Source: an uncultured Alphaproteobacteria bacterium (GTDB lineage: Bacteria; Pseudomonadota; Alphaproteobacteria; RF32; CAG-239). Taken from it: a DNA stretch of 10,523 bases. Positions within the stretch are counted from its first letter, which is position 1. Every line of letters starts with the position of its first letter. Where the stretch lies: positions 1 to 10,523 of the forward strand of contig CAJGCO010000032.1 of the NCBI GenBank assembly GCA_904501925.1, in the 5' to 3' direction. The position numbers were made by a program, and so were the translations under genes. Positions 1 to 5,700 of this stretch are shown piece after piece. A model generated the notes under the pieces. The model was not told the origin of the DNA, searched no databases, and saw nothing but the letters and a program-made list of their open reading frames with translations.

Positions 1-491
1 ACATCCAATGCTTTTTCAGATTCATCTTCACCATCTATCATCACAAGATTGAATTTAAATACGTCACGCTTTCCAGATTTTTGGATCCAGGCATCAACCA
101 ATTTAAAAAAGCCATTATATACCCAAATACCATCGCGTATCTTCTCATATACTTTAACTACTTCGGCTTTTGCGCCATCATTTTTGTGGCGCATGGCTGC
201 TTCGTAAAATTTCCCATTTTCAGTTAAACCACCAGAAGGAGTGTTCATTTGTTGGTCAACTTGATCGCACGGTAAATCTGTATAATTATAATTCTTTTGA
301 ACATCATGGCCTTCATATATGATGGTATTTTCTTCTTCAATCCATTCATCTGCATATGGAGCATTAGGTCTAACGCTCATCAAAATGATATGATAAGCTC
401 TTCCTTGAATATTGTAATTCATGCCACGCTGAAGATTCATTCCTTCTTCAATCGTCATATCAACATATCTTATAATTTCACCCTTTTGCAT
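1..491 (-). CDS. SRA/YDG-like domain protein, probable N-terminal part of a type IV (HNH-type) restriction endonuclease; 3' end beyond the window
   Basis: An open frame of 163 codons runs from an ATG at 491-489 off the left edge, so the C-terminal part is missing. A GGAGG sits 4 bases before the ATG (500-496) and fixes the start. The protein follows the order of the SRA/YDG fold, which flips out and reads modified cytosine. It has a QRGMNYNIQGRAYHI segment at residues 21-35, an IIYEGHD segment at 57-63 (compare the YTG.G motif), DQVDQQMNTPSGGLTENGKFYEAA at 76-99 (compare the DQ...GN..L motif), VVKVYE at 111-116, and a V-Y-N-G-F-F-K-L-V-D-A-W core at 124-135 matching the YDGLY.V..W signature, then VFKFNLV at 144-150. 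Such domains usually precede an HNH nuclease in modification-dependent restriction enzymes. That nuclease would lie outside this window, so the restriction role is inferred. It could instead be a stand-alone SRA protein. Confidence 0.72.
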   Translation of the reverse strand, partial: MQKGEIIRYVDMTIEEGMNLQRGMNYNIQGRAYHIILMSVRPNAPYADEWIEEENTIIYEGHDVQKNYNYTDLPCDQVDQQMNTPSGGLTENGKFYEAAMRHKNDGAKAEVVKVYEKIRDGIWVYNGFFKLVDAWIQKSGKRDVFKFNLVMIDGEDESEKALD

Positions 492-515
492 AAAACCTCC
501 ATAGCATTTTGTATA

Positions 516-544
516 TTAGTAGCATATATTTTTATAAAAAACAA
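516..544 (-). promoter_or_regulatory. Candidate sigma-70-type promoter for the SRA-domain gene
   Basis: On the minus strand a TTGTTT (-35, 544-539) is separated by exactly 17 bases from TACTAA (-10, 521-516). This lies 25 bases before the start codon at 491. Both hexamers depart from consensus and the area is AT-rich, so chance matches are likely. Confidence 0.35.
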
Positions 545-636
545 TGCTCTCACATATGTAATCCAACGGGTCCTTCCTGGCGATAATTCATATGCGGGGA
601 CGCAAGCCGCGCCATATTTCTAGCGAAACAGAAAAA

Positions 637-735
637 TTCTGGCTGGTCGGGTATATCCCAAACCCCAATAAACACAAGGGCTATAATGGGGTCCATTTTT
701 TCCTGGCTGGTCACTGGTCACTTCTGGCTGGTCAC
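637..735. repeat. Heptad-phased direct repeats of CTGGTCA / TTCTGG in the spacer
   Basis: CTGGCTGGTC occurs at 639-648, 703-712 and 724-733. CTGGTCAC occurs at 707-714, 714-721 and 728-735. From 700 to 735 the units fall on an exact 7-base period (TTCCTGG, CTGGTCA, CTGGTCA, CTTCTGG, CTGGTCA). An inverted repeat, ACCCCA (662-667) with TGGGGT (687-692), lies between the first copy and the cluster. The stretch is more GC-rich than its surroundings and has no open frame that looks real. It could be an operator array, a small intergenic repeat family, or the edge of an inserted segment; no function can be assigned. Confidence 0.6.
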
Positions 736-742
736 TTTGGAT

Positions 743-764
743 AAAAAGGGCGGAAAATCCGCCC
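743..764 (-). terminator. Rho-independent terminator of the GIY-YIG-like gene
   Basis: On the minus strand, GGGCGGA and TCCGCCC form a perfect 7-bp, GC-rich stem around a 3-base loop (764-748), followed directly by five T (747-743). The hairpin begins 5 bases after the stop codon of the 97-residue gene, the position expected for its terminator. It separates that gene from the SRA gene downstream. Confidence 0.85.
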
Positions 765-768
765 AGTG

Positions 769-1062
769 TTATTGCTTGGTATGGTAAGTAATTTGATAAG
801 CATAAACATATTGTGGATGATCTCCCCCTCCAGGACCACCTCTGAATGAATAGTTATCTAATAAGTATTTTTCAGTGTCTCTAGTATCAATTTCACTCAT
901 TGGGTTAGTATTGTAAATCCACCGACCACTATACTCATTAACATTATGTTCATTGAATAGTCGATTTCGAGGATGTGTTGCTATACCAACATACCAATTA
1001 GATTTATTATCAGACCCAACATGGTTAAGTATATCATTTACAATTTTATAATTTATAGCCAT
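769..1062 (-). CDS. Small GIY-YIG-like protein, 97 residues, function unknown
   Basis: The frame starts at ATG 1062-1060, with AAAAGGA about 8 bases upstream, and ends in TAA at 771-769. The protein has WYVGIATHPRNRLFNEH at residues 23-39. This resembles the second half of the GIY-YIG nuclease signature (Y-V-G, then an Arg and a His on the next helix: Y24, G26, R34, H39). A possible metal-binding Glu is E64 in DTEKYLLDN, followed by a glycine-rich GGPGGGD at 75-81 and a VYAYQIT strand at 86-92. The first GIY strand is not evident, so the fold assignment is tentative. If correct, it may cut or bind DNA, or be an inactive relative. It is transcribed on its own, with a terminator just after the stop, between the SRA gene and the type I operon. 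Confidence 0.7.
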   Translation of the reverse strand: MAINYKIVNDILNHVGSDNKSNWYVGIATHPRNRLFNEHNVNEYSGRWIYNTNPMSEIDTRDTEKYLLDNYSFRGGPGGGDHPQYVYAYQITYHTKQ

Positions 1063-1099
1063 TTTTATTTTCCTTTTGTATTTTTAGGTTAAAATTCAA

Positions 1100-1127
1100 T
1101 TGACAAACCAAGAAAAATGACTATTAC
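1100..1127 (+). promoter_or_regulatory. Strong candidate promoter upstream of a short non-coding interval
   Basis: A perfect TTGACA (1100-1105), then 16 bases, then TATTAC (1122-1127). No credible coding frame starts just downstream; the next features are a hairpin at 1176-1201 and the hsdS promoter at 1304. It would drive transcription away from the GIY-YIG-like gene, towards the R-M operon. Confidence 0.4.
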
Positions 1128-1132
1128 TAAAA

Positions 1133-1208
1133 GTCTCAAATAATAGTGTAAGTCATGTTTTTGATTTGCCGATTTATAGGTTCGGATTCTTCCGGACCTA
1201 TTTTGTTT
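1133..1208 (+). ncRNA. Candidate small RNA of about 75 bases
   Basis: This interval lies between the promoter-like TTGACA-16-TATTAC and a hairpin followed by a T-rich tract. Transcription starting about 6-7 bases after the -10 would give a 70-75 base RNA ending in the hairpin. It has no clear start codon with a ribosome site, and no tRNA or known RNA family was recognised. This is inferred only from the spacing of promoter and terminator. The pair could also serve to insulate or attenuate readthrough into the operon. Confidence 0.25.
1176..1208 (+). terminator. Rho-independent terminator-like hairpin
   Basis: TAGGTTCGGA (1177-1186) pairs with TCCGGACCTA (1191-1200) across a TTCT loop: ten pairs with one T-G wobble, plus an outer A-T pair (1176-1201). 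It is followed by TTTTGTTT (1201-1208). The T-tract lies on the plus-strand side, so it most likely ends plus-strand transcription; the minus-strand side lacks a good T-run. Confidence 0.65.
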
Positions 1209-1260
1209 ATAGAGTAAGATATTTTTAAAAGCAAGAATATTTTATTTTTACACAAAATTA

Positions 1261-1303
1261 ATTACAGCAAAATTACAGCTATTCGCAAAAACTGCATTAC
1301 AGC
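1261..1303. repeat. Three direct copies of ATTACAGC abutting the operon promoter
   Basis: Exact ATTACAGC octamers lie at 1261-1268, 1272-1279 and 1296-1303, with start-to-start distances of 11 and 24 bases, roughly one and a little over two helical turns. The last copy ends one base before the -35 TTGACA of the R-M operon. Direct repeats in this place suggest a binding site for a regulator of operon transcription. No regulator gene of the C-protein type is visible; the winged helix of the Fic protein is one speculative candidate. Confidence 0.5.
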
Positions 1304-1332
1304 TTGACAAATAAGTTATAATCATATATCAT
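1304..1332 (+). promoter_or_regulatory. Promoter of the type I R-M operon
   Basis: A perfect TTGACA (1304-1309) and TATCAT (1327-1332) are separated by 17 bases, 20 bases before the first ATG of the operon. The leader is very short. CCTC (1333-1336) could pair with GAGG (1344-1347) of the ribosome site, a weak 4-bp hairpin that might damp translation of the first gene. No later terminator was seen, so this promoter may serve all nine genes. Confidence 0.6.
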
Positions 1333-1351
1333 CCTCCAAAAGAGAGGTAAT

Positions 1352-1915
1352 ATGGCTAAACTTATTGATATTTCAAAAATCCGCTTAGGCTATAGCCTTC
1401 GTGAAAGATTAGAAGAAGATAAGGAAGGAAATCTCCCAATTATTCAATTTAAGGATTTGCAAGGTTCTGTATTTAGTAATGCTGACAACTGCGTTCGCCT
1501 AAATGCTGATAAAATAAAACCATCGCATTGGTTAAAGTATGGAGAGATTTTACTATCTAATCGTGGAAATTACAAGGCTGCTGTTAATTGCTGTCGCTAT
1601 CCATGTGTTGCTTCTGGTGTGTTTTTTGTGTTAACCATACATGATAAAAATTTTTTACCGGAATACATTGTTACATTTCTAAACTCTCAAGAAGGTCAAA
1701 AATCATTAACAAAGCGTCATAACATTTCTGGGGTTAGTTCAATTAACAGAGTAGAACTTGAACAAATAGACATCCCTCTTCTAGCATTAGAAAAACAAAA
1801 GCAACTTGTTGAATTATTTTCTCTTTATGAAAAAGAGGTGGATATATTTGAAAAAATAAAGCAATCAAGAAAAAAACTAATAAACTCAATATTAAGTCAG
1901 ACTATTAAGGAGTAA
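1352..1915 (+). CDS. hsdS: Half-size type I specificity subunit (one target-recognition domain)
   Basis: Encodes 187 residues, with AGAGAGG 4 bases before the ATG. A usual HsdS has about 400 residues with two target-recognition domains (TRDs); this has one. Residues 1-130 form the TRD, with typical strands PIIQFKDLQG (29-38), YGEILLSNRGN (63-73) and a VASGVFFVLTIHDKNFLPEYIVTFLNS stretch. The IPLLALEKQKQLVELFSLYEKEV segment and the Lys-rich tail to residue 187 correspond to the conserved dimerising helix. Half-size S proteins are known to act as homodimers, giving a symmetric split target, or to pair with another half subunit. It is translated 3 bases ahead of hsdM, with AAGGAG of hsdM inside its last codons, so it belongs to the same complex. 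It is not an obvious remnant: start, stop and C-terminal helix are all present. Confidence 0.85.
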   Translation: MAKLIDISKIRLGYSLRERLEEDKEGNLPIIQFKDLQGSVFSNADNCVRLNADKIKPSHWLKYGEILLSNRGNYKAAVNCCRYPCVASGVFFVLTIHDKNFLPEYIVTFLNSQEGQKSLTKRHNISGVSSINRVELEQIDIPLLALEKQKQLVELFSLYEKEVDIFEKIKQSRKKLINSILSQTIKE

Positions 1916-1918
1916 AAA

Positions 1919-3421
1919 ATGGCTAAAATTACGCAAGACAAATTAAATAACCTATTATGGAGTGCAGCAGATTCTGCGCGCGGTGTGGTCGATGGCGGTA
2001 TGTTCAAAGACTATATTTTAGCCTTTTTGTTTTATAAATATATGAGCGATATTAAGCAAGCTGAAGTAAAAAAACTTCAAGAACGCTATGGAAATGATAA
2101 AGAACGTATTGAACTTCGTCTTAAAAATGCTCGTTTTGTGTTGCCTGAAGGTGCTAGTTTTTATGATATCTACGAACAACAAAATGCAGACAATGTTGGT
2201 GAACTAATAAATAAAGCACTTCGCAAAATTGAAGATGCTAACGAGGCTCATTTAAAAGGGATTTTTACCGTCGATTTTAACAATGAAGCTATTTTAGGCC
2301 AAACTAGTCAACGAAATAAAATGATTAGAGATCTTATTAATGATTTTAGTCAGGTTGATTTGTCTGATGTTGAGGGTGATTTGCTTGGTAATGCTTATAT
2401 GTATCTGATTGAGCGCTTTGGTTCTGATGCCGGTAAGAAAGCAGGAGAATTCTATACACCAAAAGTTCTGTCTGCTTTGTTAGCAAAATTAGCTATGCCT
2501 AAACCAGGTGATAGAATTTGTGACCCAGCTTGTGGTTCTGGTGGTTTGTTGTTGTTAGCAGGTGACGAAGTTGCTTCTCAAGGTTCAAAAGACTATGCTT
2601 TGTATGGACAAGAAAAAACCGGTGCAACCTATAACCTTGCTCGTATGAATATGTTTTTGCATGGACAAGATTCTGCTCGCATTGAATGGGGTGACACCTT
2701 AAACAACCCATTATTGAAAGAAAATGATCGTTTAATGCAGTTTGATGTAATTGTTGCAAACCCACCATTTTCATTAGATAAATGGGGCGAAAAACATCTA
2801 GAAAATGACATTTATAATCGTTTTGACAGAGGTATGCCTCCTGCAAGTAAAGGAGATTATGCATTTATTTCACACATGATTGCAACTGCCAAACCAAGAT
2901 CTGGCCGTGTAGCTGTTATTGTTCCGCACGGTGTGTTATTCCGTGGTTCATCAGAAGGAAGAATTAGAGAAGCTTTGATTAGAGAAAACATTCTTGATGC
3001 AGTAATCGGTTTGCCCGCAAATCTATTTTTGAATGTGGGTATTCCTGTTGCATTTTTGATATTTGATAAAAGTCGCGAAAAAGGCGGTGTCAATGAAAAT
3101 CGTAAAGATGTCTTGTTTATAGATGCAAGCAAAGAGTTTGTTCCTGGTAAAAACCAAAACACTCTTTCAGATGAACATATCAATAAAATCGTTGATACAT
3201 ATAAAAATCGCAAAGAAATTGAAAAATATTCGCATATTGCAACATTTGATGAAATTAGCGAAAACGACTTTAACCTTAATATCCCTCGCTATGTTGATAC
3301 ATTTGAAGAGGAAGAAGAAGTTGATTTAGCAAAGGTTAAGTCTGATATTGCATCACTTGAAAAAGAGCTTATTAAGGTTCAAAGCAAGATGAACGAATAC
3401 CTCAAAGAATTAGGAGTGTAG
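1919..3421 (+). CDS. hsdM: Type I restriction-modification DNA methyltransferase (M subunit)
   Basis: Encodes 500 residues, a normal length for HsdM. It transfers a methyl group from S-adenosylmethionine to adenine N6 in the target chosen by HsdS. The N-terminal HsdM helical domain begins with LNNLLWSAADSARG and MFKDYILAFLFYKYMSD. GEFYTP at residues 176-181 precedes the Rossmann-fold methylase. DPACGSGG at 202-209 is the cofactor-binding motif I, and NPPF at 281-284 is the catalytic motif IV of N6-adenine methylases. KGDYAFISHM and GRVAVIVPHGVLFR follow as expected. The C-terminal helices (about 460-500) would contact HsdS. The start has AAGGAG 6 bases upstream, and the stop lies 3 bases before the Fic gene. 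All key motifs are intact, so the enzyme should be active. Confidence 0.97.
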   Translation: MAKITQDKLNNLLWSAADSARGVVDGGMFKDYILAFLFYKYMSDIKQAEVKKLQERYGNDKERIELRLKNARFVLPEGASFYDIYEQQNADNVGELINKALRKIEDANEAHLKGIFTVDFNNEAILGQTSQRNKMIRDLINDFSQVDLSDVEGDLLGNAYMYLIERFGSDAGKKAGEFYTPKVLSALLAKLAMPKPGDRICDPACGSGGLLLLAGDEVASQGSKDYALYGQEKTGATYNLARMNMFLHGQDSARIEWGDTLNNPLLKENDRLMQFDVIVANPPFSLDKWGEKHLENDIYNRFDRGMPPASKGDYAFISHMIATAKPRSGRVAVIVPHGVLFRGSSEGRIREALIRENILDAVIGLPANLFLNVGIPVAFLIFDKSREKGGVNENRKDVLFIDASKEFVPGKNQNTLSDEHINKIVDTYKNRKEIEKYSHIATFDEISENDFNLNIPRYVDTFEEEEEVDLAKVKSDIASLEKELIKVQSKMNEYLKELGV

Positions 3422-3424
3422 TAG

Positions 3425-4483
3425 ATGGAGCATTTTGAAGAATATAAAAAACAAAATGAGCCTGAAAAATATAAAAAGGCAGAAAATTGGCGTGTTGCTA
3501 TCGGTTTGCAACAGGTTGATGGTTTAACTCCATCAAAATATTTAATAAATGTTGCTAAAGATAATATTGAAGGCAAAATCTCCATTGATGAGGCAAATGA
3601 GCAAGTAGCACAATATTATAAGCAAAATCCGGCAAAAACTCTGCAAGAACACAATGAAAAAGAAGCTGATGAAGTTTCTGCTCGCATTACAAAACTTTTG
3701 AGCACACACACTTTTTCATTTAGTCCGGTTGAGCTTATGTCTATTCACAAAACCTTGTTTGCAGGTATCCTAAAAGATGAGATTACCGGAAAAATCCGCA
3801 CTTATGACATCACCAAAGAAGAGCCAATCTTAAATGGTGATACGGTTATTTATGGTCGTTCAGATAGCATTCAAGAAACTTTGGATTATGATTTTGCTCA
3901 AGAAAAGAAGTTTAATTATCAAGGGCTTTCAAATAAACAAAAGGTTGAACATTTAGCAAAGTTCATCTCAGGCATTTGGCAGATACACCCTTTTGGCGAA
4001 GGTAATACAAGAACCACCGCGGTTTTTGTAATTAAATATCTTTATACTTTAGGTTTTGAAACTAACAACGACATGTTTGAAAAATATGCTAAATATTTCC
4101 GTAATGCGCTTGTTCGTGCTAACTATCAAAACCTTAAAAAAGACATTCCTTATACAATGGAGTTCTTAAATAAGTTTTTTGGAAACTTGCTTTTAGATGA
4201 AGATAATATCTTGGACAATCGCGAAATGCAGATTAAGGATGTGAATACCAAAGAAGAAAAAAGTTCACAGAAAAGTTCACAGAAAAGTTCACAGAAAAGT
4301 TCACAGAAAATTTTAGAGTTAATTGCTCAAAATCCTAAAATCACAACAACTGAAATGGCTGAAACTCTTGGAATTTCAAGACGAGCAATAGCAAAACAAA
4401 TAACAAATTTGAAAGTTAGTAACCTACTCCGTCGTATCGGTCCAGACAAAGGCGGCCATTGGGAAGTTGTGGAGGAGTATTAA
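3425..4483 (+). CDS. Fic-family protein with fused antitoxin-like N terminus and C-terminal winged helix
   Basis: Encodes 352 residues. Fic enzymes usually transfer AMP or another nucleotide group to a protein side chain. Residues 20-65 (ENWRVAIGLQQVDGL, then NIEGKISIDEANEQ) resemble the VbhA-type antitoxin that inhibits Fic toxins, here fused in one chain. The Fic core follows, with catalytic loop HPFGEGNTR at 188-196 (H188, F190, E192, N194, R196). It departs from the usual HxFx(D/E)GNGRxxR: the eighth position is Thr195 instead of Gly, and the last Arg is Ala199. The inhibitory (S/T)xxxE(G/N) reads L28-x-x-x-D32-G33. A four-unit KSSQ linker (279-294) leads to a winged helix (about 295-352). 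The start lies 3 bases after hsdM. Fic genes of this kind occur in type I R-M operons; the target is unknown. A DNA-binding or regulatory role via the winged helix is inferred. Confidence 0.9.
   Translation: MEHFEEYKKQNEPEKYKKAENWRVAIGLQQVDGLTPSKYLINVAKDNIEGKISIDEANEQVAQYYKQNPAKTLQEHNEKEADEVSARITKLLSTHTFSFSPVELMSIHKTLFAGILKDEITGKIRTYDITKEEPILNGDTVIYGRSDSIQETLDYDFAQEKKFNYQGLSNKQKVEHLAKFISGIWQIHPFGEGNTRTTAVFVIKYLYTLGFETNNDMFEKYAKYFRNALVRANYQNLKKDIPYTMEFLNKFFGNLLLDEDNILDNREMQIKDVNTKEEKSSQKSSQKSSQKSSQKILELIAQNPKITTTEMAETLGISRRAIAKQITNLKVSNLLRRIGPDKGGHWEVVEEY
4259..4306 (+). repeat. Four perfect 12-base tandem repeats inside the Fic gene
   Basis: The unit AAAAGTTCACAG is repeated four times without error, followed by a partial AAAA. 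It encodes (Lys-Ser-Ser-Gln)4, the linker between the Fic core and the winged helix. As 12 is a multiple of 3, loss or gain of units changes linker length but not frame. Confidence 0.97.
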
Positions 4484-4486
4484 ACA

Positions 4487-5242
4487 ATGAGTATAGTACG
4501 TATGTTTAATTATATTCCTGAATGTGTTGACCTTTTAGGTGCAGGAAAACGAATTTTAAAAGAAAAACTACAGAATAAAGAAATTATTGATTATCCATTA
4601 AGAGGAACAACGTATACAATACGTCATATGATGGATCAAGATAAAATCGTTTTTTTAGTATCATATGGCAAATCAAAACCTAATAGGTGTTATAATCGAA
4701 ATCAAAAGACTTATGATGATAACGTCTTATCAGATGAGATTATTCATATGACAAATCAATTTATATTTGCGATTTACCAAGATAAAGTGCTGTGCTCTGA
4801 TCATAATAAAAGAAATATAATATTAAATTTATTGCATGAAGCAGATAAAGAGTTTTCGTGTAATTTATTGGCCGTTTCTACGTCTATTGATGATTTTATT
4901 AAACAGGTAAAGTCTATAGAATCAATTTCTATTACAGCAACAAATGATTTATTCATTGGTGAATTTTTAAATCCAGATTGGGGAGATGATTTAGATGCAA
5001 AAGAACGACCAGAAACAACAATAGTTAAAATGGATTTCAAAAGAGCTCTTAAAGAAAGTTATTTAATAAAATTATATAATAAACTTAAAGCACCATCATA
5101 TATAAAATCCTTTAACATCAAAGGAGAAAGTTCTGATGGTTTCATATCCATTAATGAGGAAAGTGTCGTTGCAAAAGAAATTTTTGAATTTGAAAAGGAA
5201 GAAGGATATTATGAAATTGAAGAAATATTTAGTAAAATGTAG
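4487..5242 (+). CDS. Unrecognised 251-residue soluble protein, possible RexA/KwaB-like partner of the next gene
   Basis: The start has GGAGGAG 10 bases upstream and lies 3 bases after the Fic stop. I do not recognise the family from any clear motif. The protein has no signal peptide or membrane segment and is rich in charged residues. It seems to be mixed alpha/beta: a helical N terminus (LLGAGKRILKEKLQNKEI), then strands around TTYTIRHMM and KIVFLVSYGKS, an FIFAIYQDKVLCSD hairpin, a helix (NIILNLLHEAD), and an acidic C terminus. The order of strands and helices, and the overlapping four-helix membrane gene after it, recall RexA (with RexB) of phage lambda and KwaB (with KwaA) of Kiwa. In those pairs a soluble sensor controls a membrane protein. 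This is a comparison of layout, not a demonstrated homology. It has no role in type I restriction that I know of. Confidence 0.85.
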   Translation: MSIVRMFNYIPECVDLLGAGKRILKEKLQNKEIIDYPLRGTTYTIRHMMDQDKIVFLVSYGKSKPNRCYNRNQKTYDDNVLSDEIIHMTNQFIFAIYQDKVLCSDHNKRNIILNLLHEADKEFSCNLLAVSTSIDDFIKQVKSIESISITATNDLFIGEFLNPDWGDDLDAKERPETTIVKMDFKRALKESYLIKLYNKLKAPSYIKSFNIKGESSDGFISINEESVVAKEIFEFEKEEGYYEIEEIFSKM

Positions 5243-5690
5243 GACATGGATTTTATTTTTACTTCTAAATATAAGTCTATTGTTCACTTTGAATAATGAC
5301 CTGCTTTCAAATGCAATTACTTGTATATCAATTATTTTTGCTTTTTCTCAATCATTTCTTTTAGCTGCTTATGCTAACCAAGAAATAAATCTTTATATGA
5401 AAAAACATAATATGTTTGAAAAATTTATATATGACAATAAAAAATTCTTAAAAACATCATTGTTTTCTTTATTGTTTTTATTTTTTTTAAATGCTTTTTC
5501 TTTTAGTTATAATTACAAAGATACTTTATACCTATCGTCAGCACATATTGCACTATTAATTATAGTTTTTCAATTAGATTACACTTTTGATTTTGCAGAC
5601 AAGTATATGAATTTATATAAAAACTCTTATTCTAAAAAAGTGTTAAATAAAAATGATGTTATAGTTGAAGCACAATCAAAAAATACCTGA
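5211..5690 (+). CDS. Four-helix inner-membrane protein, possible RexB/KwaA-like effector
   Basis: Encodes 159 residues from ATG 5211, chosen over an in-frame ATG at 5136 because GGAAGAAGGA ends 4 bases before it. The longer form would add 25 basic residues overlapping the upstream gene far more. It overlaps the previous gene by 32 bases, which suggests coupled translation. Four hydrophobic segments are seen, at about residues 12-27, 34-55, 81-98 and 106-126, with a charged loop (YMKKHNMFEKFIYDNKKF) between helices 2 and 3 and a charged C-terminal tail. Size and topology match RexB, an ion-channel-like protein of lambda exclusion, and KwaA of Kiwa; helix 4 ends in IIVFQLDYT. The gene ends inside a 23-base repeat. 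A role in membrane damage or membrane sensing of phage is inferred from this resemblance only. Confidence 0.85.
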   Translation: MKLKKYLVKCRTWILFLLLNISLLFTLNNDLLSNAITCISIIFAFSQSFLLAAYANQEINLYMKKHNMFEKFIYDNKKFLKTSLFSLLFLFFLNAFSFSYNYKDTLYLSSAHIALLIIVFQLDYTFDFADKYMNLYKNSYSKKVLNKNDVIVEAQSKNT

Positions 5691-5696
5691 GAGGTG
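5674..5696 (+). repeat. Direct repeat copy 1 (left of the nuclease-like gene)
   Basis: This 23-base segment begins AATCAAAAAATACCTGAG and matches 6179-6201 at 22 of 23 positions (A at 5692 against G at 6197). It contains the stop codon of the membrane protein gene and supplies GAGAGG, the ribosome site of the next gene. Confidence 0.95.
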
Positions 5697-5700
5697 ATAT

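Noticed and set aside
297..623. Plus-strand open frame of 108 codons
   Set aside because: It is antisense to the SRA-domain gene for most of its length, has no ribosome site, and the minus-strand protein matches a known fold.
1177..1200. GGTTCGGATTC resembling a tRNA T-arm, possible attachment site
   Set aside because: The bases on either side do not pair as a 5-bp T stem and no other tRNA parts precede it; the terminator-like hairpin explains the sequence.
2499..2864. Minus-strand open frames within hsdM
   Set aside because: Shadows of the well-conserved methylase reading frame, without ribosome sites or domain features.
4259..4306. Tandem repeat as an on-off phase-variation switch or CRISPR-like array
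   Set aside because: The 12-base unit keeps the reading frame, there are no spacers, and it encodes a protein linker.
5136..5210. Longer start for the membrane protein
   Set aside because: No ribosome site at 5136, and the added basic stretch overlaps the upstream gene; ATG 5211 has a strong site.
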